From the NCBI GenBank assembly GCA_964433065.1, contig CAYSPZ010000010.1:1-35388 (forward strand): 35,388 nt of DNA, read 5' to 3'. Made by a program: the position numbers and the translations under genes. This DNA comes from RGIG3009 sp964433065. GTDB lineage: Bacteria > Bacillota > Clostridia > Oscillospirales > Acutalibacteraceae. Under the pieces are notes generated by a model. The model saw only the letters and a program-made list of their open reading frames with translations, did no database searches and had not been told where the DNA came from. The number at the start of each line of letters is the position of its first letter. Positions within the stretch are counted from its first letter, which is position 1. Positions 5,276 through 12,140 of the stretch are shown in pieces.

Positions 5276-5737
5276 TCAATCTTCTTTTGCGAGGGGTTTG
5301 CGCAGGGCTTGACGCGCCTGATGAATTTCCGCCGTATGGTGAACGAGCGATTCTTCGGTGCGTTTGAGCAGGTCTTCGGTGAAGTCCTGTGCGCCTTTGC
5401 GCATTTCGCGGCATTTTTGTTGGGTCTGTAACATAATTTCGGAAGCCTTTTGTTGTGCTTGTTTGACAACTTCTTCCTGCATCACGAGCGCACGGGCGCG
5501 TTCTTCGGCGGCGCGGACGATGTCCTCCGCCTCTTTTTTCGCCGTGTCGATGATTTCGGTACGGTCGTTCACGATGGAACGGGCTTGGCGGATCTCGCCG
5601 GGCATATTGCCGCGAATATCGTCTACGATGTCACGCAGACGGTCGGCTTCGACCAGACATTTGCCGCCGGACAAGGGCAGACCCCATGCTTTATCGATCA
5701 TCTCGTCGATCTGATCCAACAATTCTTCGATGCTCAT
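5276..5737 (-). CDS. Coiled-coil protein resembling ATP synthase b/H-type stalk subunits
   Basis: A 153-residue, charged, almost entirely helical protein. Residues about 55-145 form a long coiled coil with the alanine-, glutamate- and lysine-rich pattern seen in stalk subunits of rotary ATPases (AKKEAEDIVRAAEERARALV). Unlike a true F0 b subunit it has no N-terminal membrane anchor; residues 1-50 look like a small cytosolic helical head containing GLPLSGGKCLVEADRLRDI. Its ATG overlaps the coaD stop (ATGA), so it is the last cistron of that operon. I recognise the type (such proteins are often labelled ATPase-like beside coaD in Clostridia) but not a function. No other ATPase genes are in the window, so a scaffold or division role is as likely. 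Confidence 0.75.
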   Translation of the reverse strand: MSIEELLDQIDEMIDKAWGLPLSGGKCLVEADRLRDIVDDIRGNMPGEIRQARSIVNDRTEIIDTAKKEAEDIVRAAEERARALVMQEEVVKQAQQKASEIMLQTQQKCREMRKGAQDFTEDLLKRTEESLVHHTAEIHQARQALRKPLAKED

Positions 5738-6225
5738 AATTTTTCATTCCTCCCGTATTTTTGCAGAATATCCTGTACAATGCACGCGGGAACAAATTCC
5801 CGAATATCGCCGCCGAATCCCGCTACTTGTTTTACCAGACTGGAAGACAGATACATAAATTCGGCATTGGTAGTTAAAAATACGGTTTCCACCGTGGGGT
5901 TGAGTTTGCGGTTGGTGAGTGCCATCTGGAATTCGTATTCAAAGTCGGATAACGCGCGCAGACCCTTGACGATCGCGTCGGCATTGTGCAGACGCGCGTA
6001 GTCGGCGAGGAGACCGCCGAAACTGTCGATCTCCACGTTGGGAAGATCGGCGGTGGCGCGACGCAGCAGGTCAACGCGTTCTTCAGAAGAAAACAACGGT
6101 TGCTTGTTGCCGTTTACCATCACGACGACAATGACTTTATCGAACATCGCCGCCGCACGGGTGATGATGTTGAGATGCCCGTTGGTCACGGGATCAAAAC
6201 TACCGGGGCAGATCGCGAGTTTCAT
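5734..6225 (-). CDS. coaD: Phosphopantetheine adenylyltransferase
   Basis: A 163-residue enzyme that transfers AMP from ATP to 4'-phosphopantetheine, the penultimate step of coenzyme A synthesis. The nucleotidyltransferase signature is intact: PGSFDPVTNGHLNII (7-21) with the GHLN form of the HxGH motif, NRKLNP, and YLSSSLVKQVA near the C-terminus. Length is normal for the family. It overlaps rsmD upstream by four bases and the coiled-coil gene downstream by four bases, so all three are translationally coupled. The rsmD-coaD pairing is common in Firmicutes. Confidence 0.97.
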   Translation of the reverse strand: MKLAICPGSFDPVTNGHLNIITRAAAMFDKVIVVVMVNGNKQPLFSSEERVDLLRRATADLPNVEIDSFGGLLADYARLHNADAIVKGLRALSDFEYEFQMALTNRKLNPTVETVFLTTNAEFMYLSSSLVKQVAGFGGDIREFVPACIVQDILQKYGRNEKL

Positions 6226-6767
6226 CGTTGCTCCTCCTTTCGATACAAACGCACGACCACCCGCCCGTACCGATAGGTGCGGTGCAGGGTGAGGGTTCCC
6301 ACCGTTTCGGGCAGGACGGTGTCACGGTCGGTCTCGCATACCGCGATCCCGCCGACCGCCATTTTATCCGAAACCCGTTCGAGGGCTTGAAGCATCAGGT
6401 CGGCGGCATACGGCGGATCTAAAAACACGAGATCGAACGATCCGTGTTGTCCCGCCAATACCGACAACGAATCCCCGCACAAGACGGTGGCATTTTGCGC
6501 AAGTCCTGTGTTTTTCAAATTGCGTTCGATGGTGGCGACCGCTTGACGGTTACGGTCGACAAACACGCACGATTTCGCACCCCGAGAGAGCGCTTCGATG
6601 CCCATTTGTCCCGAACCCGCAAACAGGTCGAGTACCGTGCGGCCTTCCACGTCAAAGCAGATGGCGGAAAATACGCCTTCTTTTACTCGTTCGACCGTCG
6701 GACGAGTGTCCAACCCGTCGAGCGTTTCCAAACGACGGCCTTTTGCCGTTCCCGTAATGACTCTCAT
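6222..6767 (-). CDS. rsmD: 16S rRNA (guanine(966)-N2)-methyltransferase
   Basis: A 181-residue SAM-dependent methyltransferase that modifies G966 of 16S rRNA in the small subunit. The opening MRVITGTAKGRRL and TRPTVERVKEGVFSAI are typical. The SAM-binding loop is LDLFAGSGQMGIEALSRGA (46-64) and the catalytic motif is DPPY. It overlaps coaD by four bases and lies 11 bases below khpA in the same operon. Confidence 0.96.
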   Translation of the reverse strand: MRVITGTAKGRRLETLDGLDTRPTVERVKEGVFSAICFDVEGRTVLDLFAGSGQMGIEALSRGAKSCVFVDRNRQAVATIERNLKNTGLAQNATVLCGDSLSVLAGQHGSFDLVFLDPPYAADLMLQALERVSDKMAVGGIAVCETDRDTVLPETVGTLTLHRTYRYGRVVVRLYRKEEQR

Positions 6768-6778
6768 ACCTTGACGGA

Positions 6779-7015
6779 TCAGTCGTCGATCTCAACCGCA
6801 ACTTTGACGTCCTGACGGGTGGCGGCGGCGCGCATCACCGTACGCATCGCTTTGGCGATACGGCCTTGTTTGCCGATCACGCGACCCATATCGTCGTCTG
6901 CAACGGTCAGGTGAAATACCACCGTGCCGTCTTCCGACGGGTCATCTTGCGTGACCGTCACGGCTTCGGGATGTTCGACCAGACCGCGCGCGATGGTCAA
7001 CAATAACTCTTTCAT
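6779..7015 (-). CDS. khpA: KH-domain RNA-binding protein KhpA (YlqC)
   Basis: A 78-residue single-KH-domain protein, the usual size. GKQG (about residues 48-51, in MGRVIGKQGRIAKAMRTVMRA) is the GxxG RNA-binding loop. In other Firmicutes KhpA pairs with KhpB and influences cell elongation and small-RNA function. It lies directly after rpsP, its standard position. The genes that normally follow (rimM, trmD, rplS) are absent here and rsmD comes next. Confidence 0.94.
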   Translation of the reverse strand: MKELLLTIARGLVEHPEAVTVTQDDPSEDGTVVFHLTVADDDMGRVIGKQGRIAKAMRTVMRAAATRQDVKVAVEIDD

Positions 7016-7037
7016 AGTGAAAAACCAGCCTTTCCGA

Positions 7038-7277
7038 TCAGATGCCGGCTTTCTTCAAAAGCGCTTTGACGGTATCGGTCGGTTGAGCGCCGTTCGCGAT
7101 CCATTTCTTTGCTTTTTCTTCGTCGATCTTCACCACTTCGGGGGTTTCGAGGGGGTTGTAGTAACCGATCTCTTCGATGAAACGACCGTCACGGGGATAG
7201 CGGGAATCCGCCACGACCACACGATAGAACGGAGCCTTTTTCGCGCCCATACGGCGCAATCTGATTTTTACTGCCAT
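7038..7277 (-). CDS. rpsP: 30S ribosomal protein S16
   Basis: A 79-residue small-subunit ribosomal protein. The start MAVKIRLRRMGAKKAPFYRV at 7277 is canonical and is preceded by GGAGGT. An open frame continuing 66 bases further upstream is not used. Downstream motifs ADSRYPRDGRFIEEIGYYNP and DTVKALLKKAGI are standard. It sits between ffh and khpA in the conserved block. Confidence 0.98.
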   Translation of the reverse strand: MAVKIRLRRMGAKKAPFYRVVVADSRYPRDGRFIEEIGYYNPLETPEVVKIDEEKAKKWIANGAQPTDTVKALLKKAGI

Positions 7278-7343
7278 TGATAGTACCTCCAATAATTTGC
7301 GTTTTGTTTTTATTTCTTCAAGCGTTGTTCGCTTTGAATACAA

Positions 7344-8690
7344 TTAGAATTTGAACGGTAATTGTCCCATATTGCGGGGCATCCGCCGTCCGCCTTTTTT
7401 GCCCATCGATTTCATCTGCTTCATCATTTTACGCATCTGTTCGTATTGTTTCAGCAGACGGTTGACGTCCTCCACCTTCATACCGCAACCGGCGGCGATC
7501 CGTCGTTTACGGGAGGGGTTGATGATATCGGGGCGGCGCCGTTCCTGTTCGGTCATCGACAGGATGATCGCTTCGGTTCGGTCGAACTGCCGCTCGTCAA
7601 TGTCCACGTCTTTGAGTTGGTTGCCCATACCGGGGATCATACCGAGCAGACTTTTGATATCGCCCATCTTTTTGATCTGGCGGAACTGGTCAAGCATATC
7701 GCTCAGGTCAAAGGAATTTTCCTGAATTTTTTTGGCGAGTGCCTCCGCTTCCCGTTCGTCGATCTGGGCTTCGGCTTTCTCGATGAAGGACAACACGTCG
7801 CCCATTCCCAGAATGCGGGATGCCATCCGTTCGGGGTGGAACACTTCCAGCGCGTCTAATTTTTCGCCGACACCCGCGAACTTGATCGGTTTACCGGTCA
7901 CCGCTTTGACCGACAATGCCGCACCGCCGCGGGTATCACCGTCTAATTTGGTGAGAATGACACCGCTGATGGCGAGCAGATCGTTGAACGAGGCGGCAAC
8001 ATTGACCGCGTCCTGACCGGTCATCGCGTCCACCACCAACAGGATCTCCTGCGGTTCGACGGCGGATTGGATGCGGCGCAGTTCGTCCATCAACGCTTGG
8101 TCGACGTGCAGACGACCTGCGGTATCGAGCAACACGTAGTCGTTGCCGTGATCTTTCGCGTGGCGCACCGCTTGTTTGGCGGTTTCAACGGGGTCTTGCG
8201 TACCGCGTTCGAACACGGGAACACCGACCGCTTCGCCCACTACCTGTAACTGAGTGATGGCGGCGGGACGGTAGATGTCACACGCGACCAGTAACGGGCG
8301 GTGACCCTGACTTTTAAGCATTTTGGCAAGTTTCGCGGAATGGGTGGTCTTACCCGAACCTTGCAGACCGCACATCATAATGACGCACGGCGGGTGGCTC
8401 GCGGTGGCAAGACGGGCGGCTTCACCGCCCATCAGACTGACCAATTCTTCGTTGACCAGTTTGATGACCATTTGCGCGGGGGTAAGGCTTTCCATCACCT
8501 TTTCGCCGACCGCGCGGGCGGCAACGGCGTTGGTGAAGTCTTTGGCGACTTTGAAGTTGACGTCCGCTTCGAGTAACGCAAGGCGCACTTCGCGCATTGC
8601 GTCCTTCACGTCCGCTTCGGACAACTTGCCTTTATTTTTGAGCCGCTTGAAAGCGGCGGATAATTTCTCGGTCAATCCTTCGAACGCCAC
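7344..8690 (-). CDS. ffh: Signal recognition particle protein Ffh (SRP54)
   Basis: A 448-residue GTPase that binds signal sequences of nascent membrane proteins together with SRP RNA. The N domain occupies about 1-95. The G domain has GLQGSGKTT (108-116), DTAGR (189-193) and TKLDGD (247-252). The C-terminal M domain is methionine-rich (YEQMRKMMKQMKSM) and contains RIAAGCGMKVEDVNRLL for RNA binding. The protein ends MPRNMGQLPFKF. One small oddity is His-Ser after the P-loop (TTHSAKLA), where TTTAGKLA-like sequence is common. It lies five bases below ylxM. No SRP RNA gene was seen in the window. Confidence 0.97.
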   Translation of the reverse strand: MAFEGLTEKLSAAFKRLKNKGKLSEADVKDAMREVRLALLEADVNFKVAKDFTNAVAARAVGEKVMESLTPAQMVIKLVNEELVSLMGGEAARLATASHPPCVIMMCGLQGSGKTTHSAKLAKMLKSQGHRPLLVACDIYRPAAITQLQVVGEAVGVPVFERGTQDPVETAKQAVRHAKDHGNDYVLLDTAGRLHVDQALMDELRRIQSAVEPQEILLVVDAMTGQDAVNVAASFNDLLAISGVILTKLDGDTRGGAALSVKAVTGKPIKFAGVGEKLDALEVFHPERMASRILGMGDVLSFIEKAEAQIDEREAEALAKKIQENSFDLSDMLDQFRQIKKMGDIKSLLGMIPGMGNQLKDVDIDERQFDRTEAIILSMTEQERRRPDIINPSRKRRIAAGCGMKVEDVNRLLKQYEQMRKMMKQMKSMGKKGGRRMPRNMGQLPFKF

Positions 8691-8694
8691 GCCG

Positions 8695-9060
8695 TTACCT
8701 CTCTTTCAGTTCTTCGGCAAGGGCGACGATGCGCTTGGCGCGGGCATCAATGTCGCGCGAATAACCGAAACGGTCGTTGAGCACTTCGATCTCGTGCGCC
8801 GCTTTGCAGATCTGGGCAAAGCCGTCCCGCATCTCACCGAACCGCGCTTTGAGGTGCAACCGATCTTCCATTTCAAGCATCTGCGCTTCGGCGCGTTTGA
8901 TGGAATCGCGCACCCCTTGACGGGTGATGTTCTGATCCTGTGCGATCTCGGCGAGGGAGAGGTCCTGCTCGTAATACAGTTCGATCACCTGCCGTTGCTT
9001 TTCGGTCAACATCTCACCGTAAAAGTCCAGCAACAGTGAAAACTCCATATTTTTCGGCAT
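8695..9060 (-). CDS. ylxM: YlxM/p13-like HTH protein, SRP-associated
   Basis: A 121-residue protein of the UPF0122 family with a sigma-70 region-4-like HTH: LTEKQRQVIELYYEQDLSLAEIAQ (18-41) then ITRQGVRDSIKRAEAQM. It is nearly always encoded just before ffh, as here, and in some species binds or modulates SRP. The ATG at 9060 follows a GGGGG ribosome site. It is the first gene of the operon, driven by a strong promoter at 9108-9136, with a hairpin in the leader. Confidence 0.93.
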   Translation of the reverse strand: MPKNMEFSLLLDFYGEMLTEKQRQVIELYYEQDLSLAEIAQDQNITRQGVRDSIKRAEAQMLEMEDRLHLKARFGEMRDGFAQICKAAHEIEVLNDRFGYSRDIDARAKRIVALAEELKER

Positions 9061-9082
9061 ACCGTATCCCCCTTTCGTTTGC

Positions 9083-9105
9083 GTGTAAAGAAAAAAACTT
9101 TACAC
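9083..9105 (-). promoter_or_regulatory. Leader hairpin upstream of ylxM
   Basis: On the minus strand GTGTAAAG (9105-9098) pairs with CTTTACAC (9090-9083) around seven T. It falls at or just after the predicted transcription start, so it would form the very 5' end of the mRNA. It may stabilise the transcript or serve as an operator. Confidence 0.5.
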
Positions 9106-9107
9106 AC

Positions 9108-9136
9108 ATTATAACAGAGAGGTATTCGCTTGTCAA
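9108..9136 (-). promoter_or_regulatory. Consensus sigma-A promoter of the ylxM-ffh-rpsP operon
   Basis: On the minus strand TTGACA (9136-9131) and TATAAT (9113-9108) are perfect, with an ideal 17-base spacer. This suits a strongly expressed translation and secretion operon. Confidence 0.93.
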
Positions 9137-9150
9137 GAGGTTTTTGCAAT

Positions 9151-9180
9151 AAAATTGCACCGCCGAGATTGGCGGTGCAA
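9151..9180 (-). terminator. Terminator after the ylbJ/small-cysteine-protein unit
   Basis: TTGCACCGCC pairs with GGCGGTGCAA around six bases; on the minus strand TTTTATTGCAAAAA follows. It lies just below the stop of the small cysteine protein and 15 bases before the -35 of the ylxM promoter. Confidence 0.88.
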
Positions 9181-9185
9181 AGGGG

Positions 9186-9404
9186 TTATTCGATGGAGAA
9201 TTGTTCTTTGGAAAAGGTTTCGAGTTGGGGGCTGCGGAACGGGACGCGGCGCAGGGGATCGTAGCAGAATTTGCGGCAACGGTCGTCGGGTGCGGTGACA
9301 CCGCGGTGGATGCAGAGTACCACCCGTTCGTCTTTGGTGAGTCGTCCGTGTACGCACAGTTGACAAACGGGCGAAATCGTGTTGCCGTATAACTTCCGTT
9401 TCAT
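9186..9404 (-). CDS. Small cysteine-rich conserved hypothetical protein
   Basis: A 72-residue protein with cysteines at 14, 17, 31, 43 and 47. The CxxC pair followed by two more spaced cysteines suggests a bound metal, probably zinc. The pattern NTISPVCQLCVHGR, then a cysteine, RCRKFCYDPLRRVP recalls a small family common in Clostridia that has no known function, as far as I can recall. The site GAAGGG precedes the ATG at 9404. It lies 23 bases below ylbJ and probably shares its transcript, which may place it among sporulation genes. Codon use is like its neighbours, so it seems a true gene despite its size. Confidence 0.75.
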   Translation of the reverse strand: MKRKLYGNTISPVCQLCVHGRLTKDERVVLCIHRGVTAPDDRCRKFCYDPLRRVPFRSPQLETFSKEQFSIE

Positions 9405-9427
9405 TGCGATCCCTTCTTTCTACACGA

Positions 9428-10492
9428 TTATACCATACTTTTCGGATTTTTCAAGGGGGGTTCGGATTCTGTCACACTGAAGAGCCAGATGCCACAAAGA
9501 ATCAACAAAAAGACCGACAGGGTGACCGAGCCGTAGGTGGCGCGGACGATGGGGGTCGTCTGGTTGCCGAACACGGCGACCGAAAACGGGAGGAGCCGAT
9601 AAAAGAAGAGGGAGAGGCATCCGCCGAGCAGACCGTGCAGGACGCGGAACAGGAAAAACGAGCGCGAGAGAACACCGCAACCGCGCACGGCGGCGGTGAT
9701 CTGGCAATGTACCGAGATGCCGCCGAAACCGAGCGAAAAGCCGAGCAGTAACGGTGCGAGCGGGTGGGTACACGCGGCGGTGCAACCGTTGCTCACCTCC
9801 AAAACGCAGGACAGCCACAGAGAGGTAACACCCATCGCGTTGAGCAGGGAGAGTACCGCCGAGAAGAACAGGACAAATCCGCACATGGTGAGTATCGTTT
9901 CGCAGGCGGCGGTGACCGCGCCGACGAATGCCGTGGGGAGCGGGTCGGCGGGTGTGGCGGGACGGGATGCGGGGGATTTGTGGCGGCGGTCGGCAAAGAG
10001 GATGCCGATGAGCAAAGCGGACAGGACGTTTGCCGCGTACAGTACCCAGCCGACGGTGACGTTGTCGCAAAGACCGACACCGACGGCACTGACGATAAAG
10101 CCAACCCCGCCGCCGACGCAAAAGCGCATCAGGTGTTCGCCTTCGGCGGGGGCGAGGGCATTTCGCCGACGCAGTGCGGCGATGGCGGCGGCACCTGCGG
10201 GAAAGCCGCCGACAAACGCGATGAGCAGGACGGGGGCGGCGCATCCTGATACACCGAACAGGAGGCGGGTAAGACCCGACAGTCGTTTGCCGACCGATTC
10301 GGCGGCGCCCGAACGCACCAGTATGCCGCCGAGCACTAAAAAGGGGAAGACGGCGGGGACGATGACACCGCCGCACACCGATAGACCGCGGCTGATGCCG
10401 TTTGCCGCCGCGCGGGGGTAACAGAGCAGTACCGCGCCGAACGTGACGCAGAGCAACAAAGCAAGGAAACGGGAACGAAGAATACGAACCAT
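9428..10492 (-). CDS. ylbJ: Sporulation integral membrane protein, YlbJ-like
   Basis: A 354-residue polytopic membrane protein with about eight hydrophobic segments and nucleoside-recognition (Gate) domain character. Family marks are GLSVCGGVIVPAVFPFLVLGGILV, FVGGFPAGAAAIAAL, LSALLIGIL and GFSLGFGGISVHCQ. YlbJ is made in the mother cell under sigma-E and is needed for spore heat resistance in Bacillus. The ATG at 10492 is chosen because GAAAGGCGG precedes it; an open frame extending 47 codons upstream runs into the divergent promoter region and shows no family similarity. A sigma-E-like promoter candidate lies at 10522-10550. Confidence 0.88.
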   Translation of the reverse strand: MVRILRSRFLALLLCVTFGAVLLCYPRAAANGISRGLSVCGGVIVPAVFPFLVLGGILVRSGAAESVGKRLSGLTRLLFGVSGCAAPVLLIAFVGGFPAGAAAIAALRRRNALAPAEGEHLMRFCVGGGVGFIVSAVGVGLCDNVTVGWVLYAANVLSALLIGILFADRRHKSPASRPATPADPLPTAFVGAVTAACETILTMCGFVLFFSAVLSLLNAMGVTSLWLSCVLEVSNGCTAACTHPLAPLLLGFSLGFGGISVHCQITAAVRGCGVLSRSFFLFRVLHGLLGGCLSLFFYRLLPFSVAVFGNQTTPIVRATYGSVTLSVFLLILCGIWLFSVTESEPPLKNPKSMV

Positions 10493-10521
10493 ACGATACC
10501 GCCTTTCGGGGGAGATGGTAC

Positions 10522-10550
10522 ATTCTATCGAAAGCGGGCGCGTATTATTC
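10522..10550 (-). promoter_or_regulatory. Candidate sigma-E promoter for ylbJ
   Basis: On the minus strand GAATAATA (10550-10543) and GATAGAAT (10529-10522) are 13 bases apart, loosely matching a sigma-E -35 (ATATT-like) and -10 (CATACAAT-like). Support comes mainly from ylbJ being a sigma-E gene elsewhere. Its -35 overlaps that of the divergent candidate for yqfC. Confidence 0.35.
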
Positions 10551-10570
10551 CGTGCGGGGACGCATAGATA
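10542..10570 (+). promoter_or_regulatory. Candidate sigma-E promoter for yqfC-yqfD
   Basis: GTATTAT (10542-10548) and CATAGATA (10563-10570) are 14 bases apart, resembling sigma-E elements. yqfC and yqfD are mother-cell genes in Bacillus, so the sigma-E reading is reasonable but unproven. Confidence 0.4.
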
Positions 10571-10603
10571 TGAAAGGAGATCGATCGCAAGGGAGAGGAC
10601 GGT

Positions 10604-10882
10604 ATGAACGGGAGTCGCAAACCGATAGCGCAAACGGTGGAGAAGACGTTACAGTTGCCCGACGGGACGTTGACGAGCGGGATCCGTATGGAGATCGTCG
10701 ATAACCGTCGGGTGGCGGCGGAGGGGTGTAAACGGGTGCTGAAATACGAAGAGGACTGCGTGGTATTGGATACTCCTTGCGGGGCGGTACGGTTTTGCGG
10801 ACAAGGGTTGCGGGTGGATCGGTTTTCGGCGAGCGGTACGGTGGTTGAAGGACGGTTGTTGGCGATCGAGTTTTTAGGGTAG
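10604..10882 (+). CDS. yqfC: Sporulation protein YqfC
   Basis: A 92-residue YabP/YqfC-family protein. The beta-rich pattern with VLKYEEDCVVLDTPCGAVRFCGQGLRVDRFSASGTVVEGRLLAIEF is typical: two-strand repeats ending in an IEF-type terminus. In Bacillus the gene is under sigma-E and adjoins yqfD, as here. GGGAGAGG precedes the ATG at 10604. It is divergent from ylbJ across a 111-base gap that holds candidate sigma-E promoters in both directions. The molecular role is unknown. Confidence 0.88.
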   Translation: MNGSRKPIAQTVEKTLQLPDGTLTSGIRMEIVDNRRVAAEGCKRVLKYEEDCVVLDTPCGAVRFCGQGLRVDRFSASGTVVEGRLLAIEFLG

Positions 10883-10893
10883 GTAGAGAAACT

Positions 10894-12042
10894 ATGCGCA
10901 GATGGGTAAGCGGATACGTGACGGCGACCGCGCAGGGCGGGTTGCCTGAACGGTTTTTGAATTTGGCGAACGAGACGGACGTTGCGATATGGGATACGCG
11001 GCGGGAAGGGATCACGCTCGTCTTTCGTTGTGCGGCGGGGGAGTATCGACGGTTGCGACCCGTGGCGCGGCGGTGCGGAATGCGGATGCGGGTGTGCCGA
11101 CGGGCGGGGTTGCCGTTTTTGGTACGTCCGTTCCGTAAGCGATGGGGATTGACGGTGGGTGTTGTGGCGGTGGCGGTACTGTTACAGGTGTTGTCGGCGC
11201 GGATCTGGATGATCTCGGTGAGCGGAAACGAGCGGGTGACCGACGAGGAGATCTTGTCGGTGTTGCGTCCGCTCGGTATCGTGACAGGCGGAGATTTCGA
11301 TGAGGTGGACATTCCCACCGTGCAACTGACCGCCGTACAACAGTTGGAAGAGATACGGTGGTTGTCGGTGAGTGTGCGGGGGAGTCACGTATACGTACAG
11401 GTGAAAGAGCGAGAAGCGACCGCGCCGATCGCGGACACGGCACCCGCGAACATCGTGTCGGTGTGTGACGGGGTGGTGGTATCGGTTCGGGTCACCGACG
11501 GAGTAGCGGTCGTAAAAGAAGGGGACGCGGTGACCGCCGACACGCTGCTGATCAGCGGGGTGACCGACAGCACGGTGGGACCCATCCTGCGCCGTGCGCA
11601 GGGGGAGATCGTTGCGCGTGTGGTGGTCGAGCGGTCGGTGACCGTGCCGCTTGTCGAAGAGCGTCCCGCCGCCGAGCCGACGATACATCGGCGGCGGACG
11701 GCGGTATTATTCGGGTGGGAGATCCCGTTGCTTTGGGCGGCACCTGACGGGGAGTACACGGTCGAGGAGAGTGTGCGGTGCTTGCGGGCGAACGGAAAAG
11801 ATCTGCCGATCGGTGTGCGCACGACCGCTTACGTGATGAGCGAGAGCGAAACGGTGACCCGTACCGAAGAAGAAGCGAGGGAGGAAGCGTACCGACGGCT
11901 GACACAGCAGATCGAGAATGTCGAACCGACCCTGACGGTGGAGAATGAAGAGGTGGTGTATACGGTGAGCGGGGACGCGGTGACGGCGGTAGGGAGGTAT
12001 ACGGGGACCTGTTCGATCGGGGTGGTGCAACCGATCGGGTAA
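10894..12042 (+). CDS. yqfD: Sporulation protein YqfD
   Basis: A 382-residue membrane-anchored protein, a normal length for YqfD. Residues 1-80 are a basic cytosolic domain, followed by one membrane segment (about 84-102, LTVGVVAVAVLLQVLSARIW) and a large extracytoplasmic region that opens with VSGNERVTDEEILSVLRPLGI, a POTRA-like pattern. The C-terminus shows the family's ETVTRTEEEAREEAYRRL. The gene lies 11 bases after yqfC in the same unit, the arrangement seen across spore-formers. No terminator is evident; phoH has its own promoter. Confidence 0.9.
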   Translation: MRRWVSGYVTATAQGGLPERFLNLANETDVAIWDTRREGITLVFRCAAGEYRRLRPVARRCGMRMRVCRRAGLPFLVRPFRKRWGLTVGVVAVAVLLQVLSARIWMISVSGNERVTDEEILSVLRPLGIVTGGDFDEVDIPTVQLTAVQQLEEIRWLSVSVRGSHVYVQVKEREATAPIADTAPANIVSVCDGVVVSVRVTDGVAVVKEGDAVTADTLLISGVTDSTVGPILRRAQGEIVARVVVERSVTVPLVEERPAAEPTIHRRRTAVLFGWEIPLLWAAPDGEYTVEESVRCLRANGKDLPIGVRTTAYVMSESETVTRTEEEAREEAYRRLTQQIENVEPTLTVENEEVVYTVSGDAVTAVGRYTGTCSIGVVQPIG

Positions 12043-12071
12043 AAAAGTTTTGAAAAATGCGGGATTTTGTG

Positions 12072-12099
12072 ATGACAAGCGGGAAAAGTGTGTTATAAT
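12072..12099 (+). promoter_or_regulatory. Sigma-A promoter for phoH and downstream genes
   Basis: ATGACA (12072-12077) and perfect TATAAT (12094-12099) with a 16-base spacer, 42 bases before the phoH start. It separates vegetative expression of phoH-ybeY-dgkA-era from the sporulation genes upstream. Confidence 0.75.
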
Positions 12100-12140
12100 A
12101 TAAGATGTATAAATATAGGCAGGTCAAAAGGTGTGGTGAA

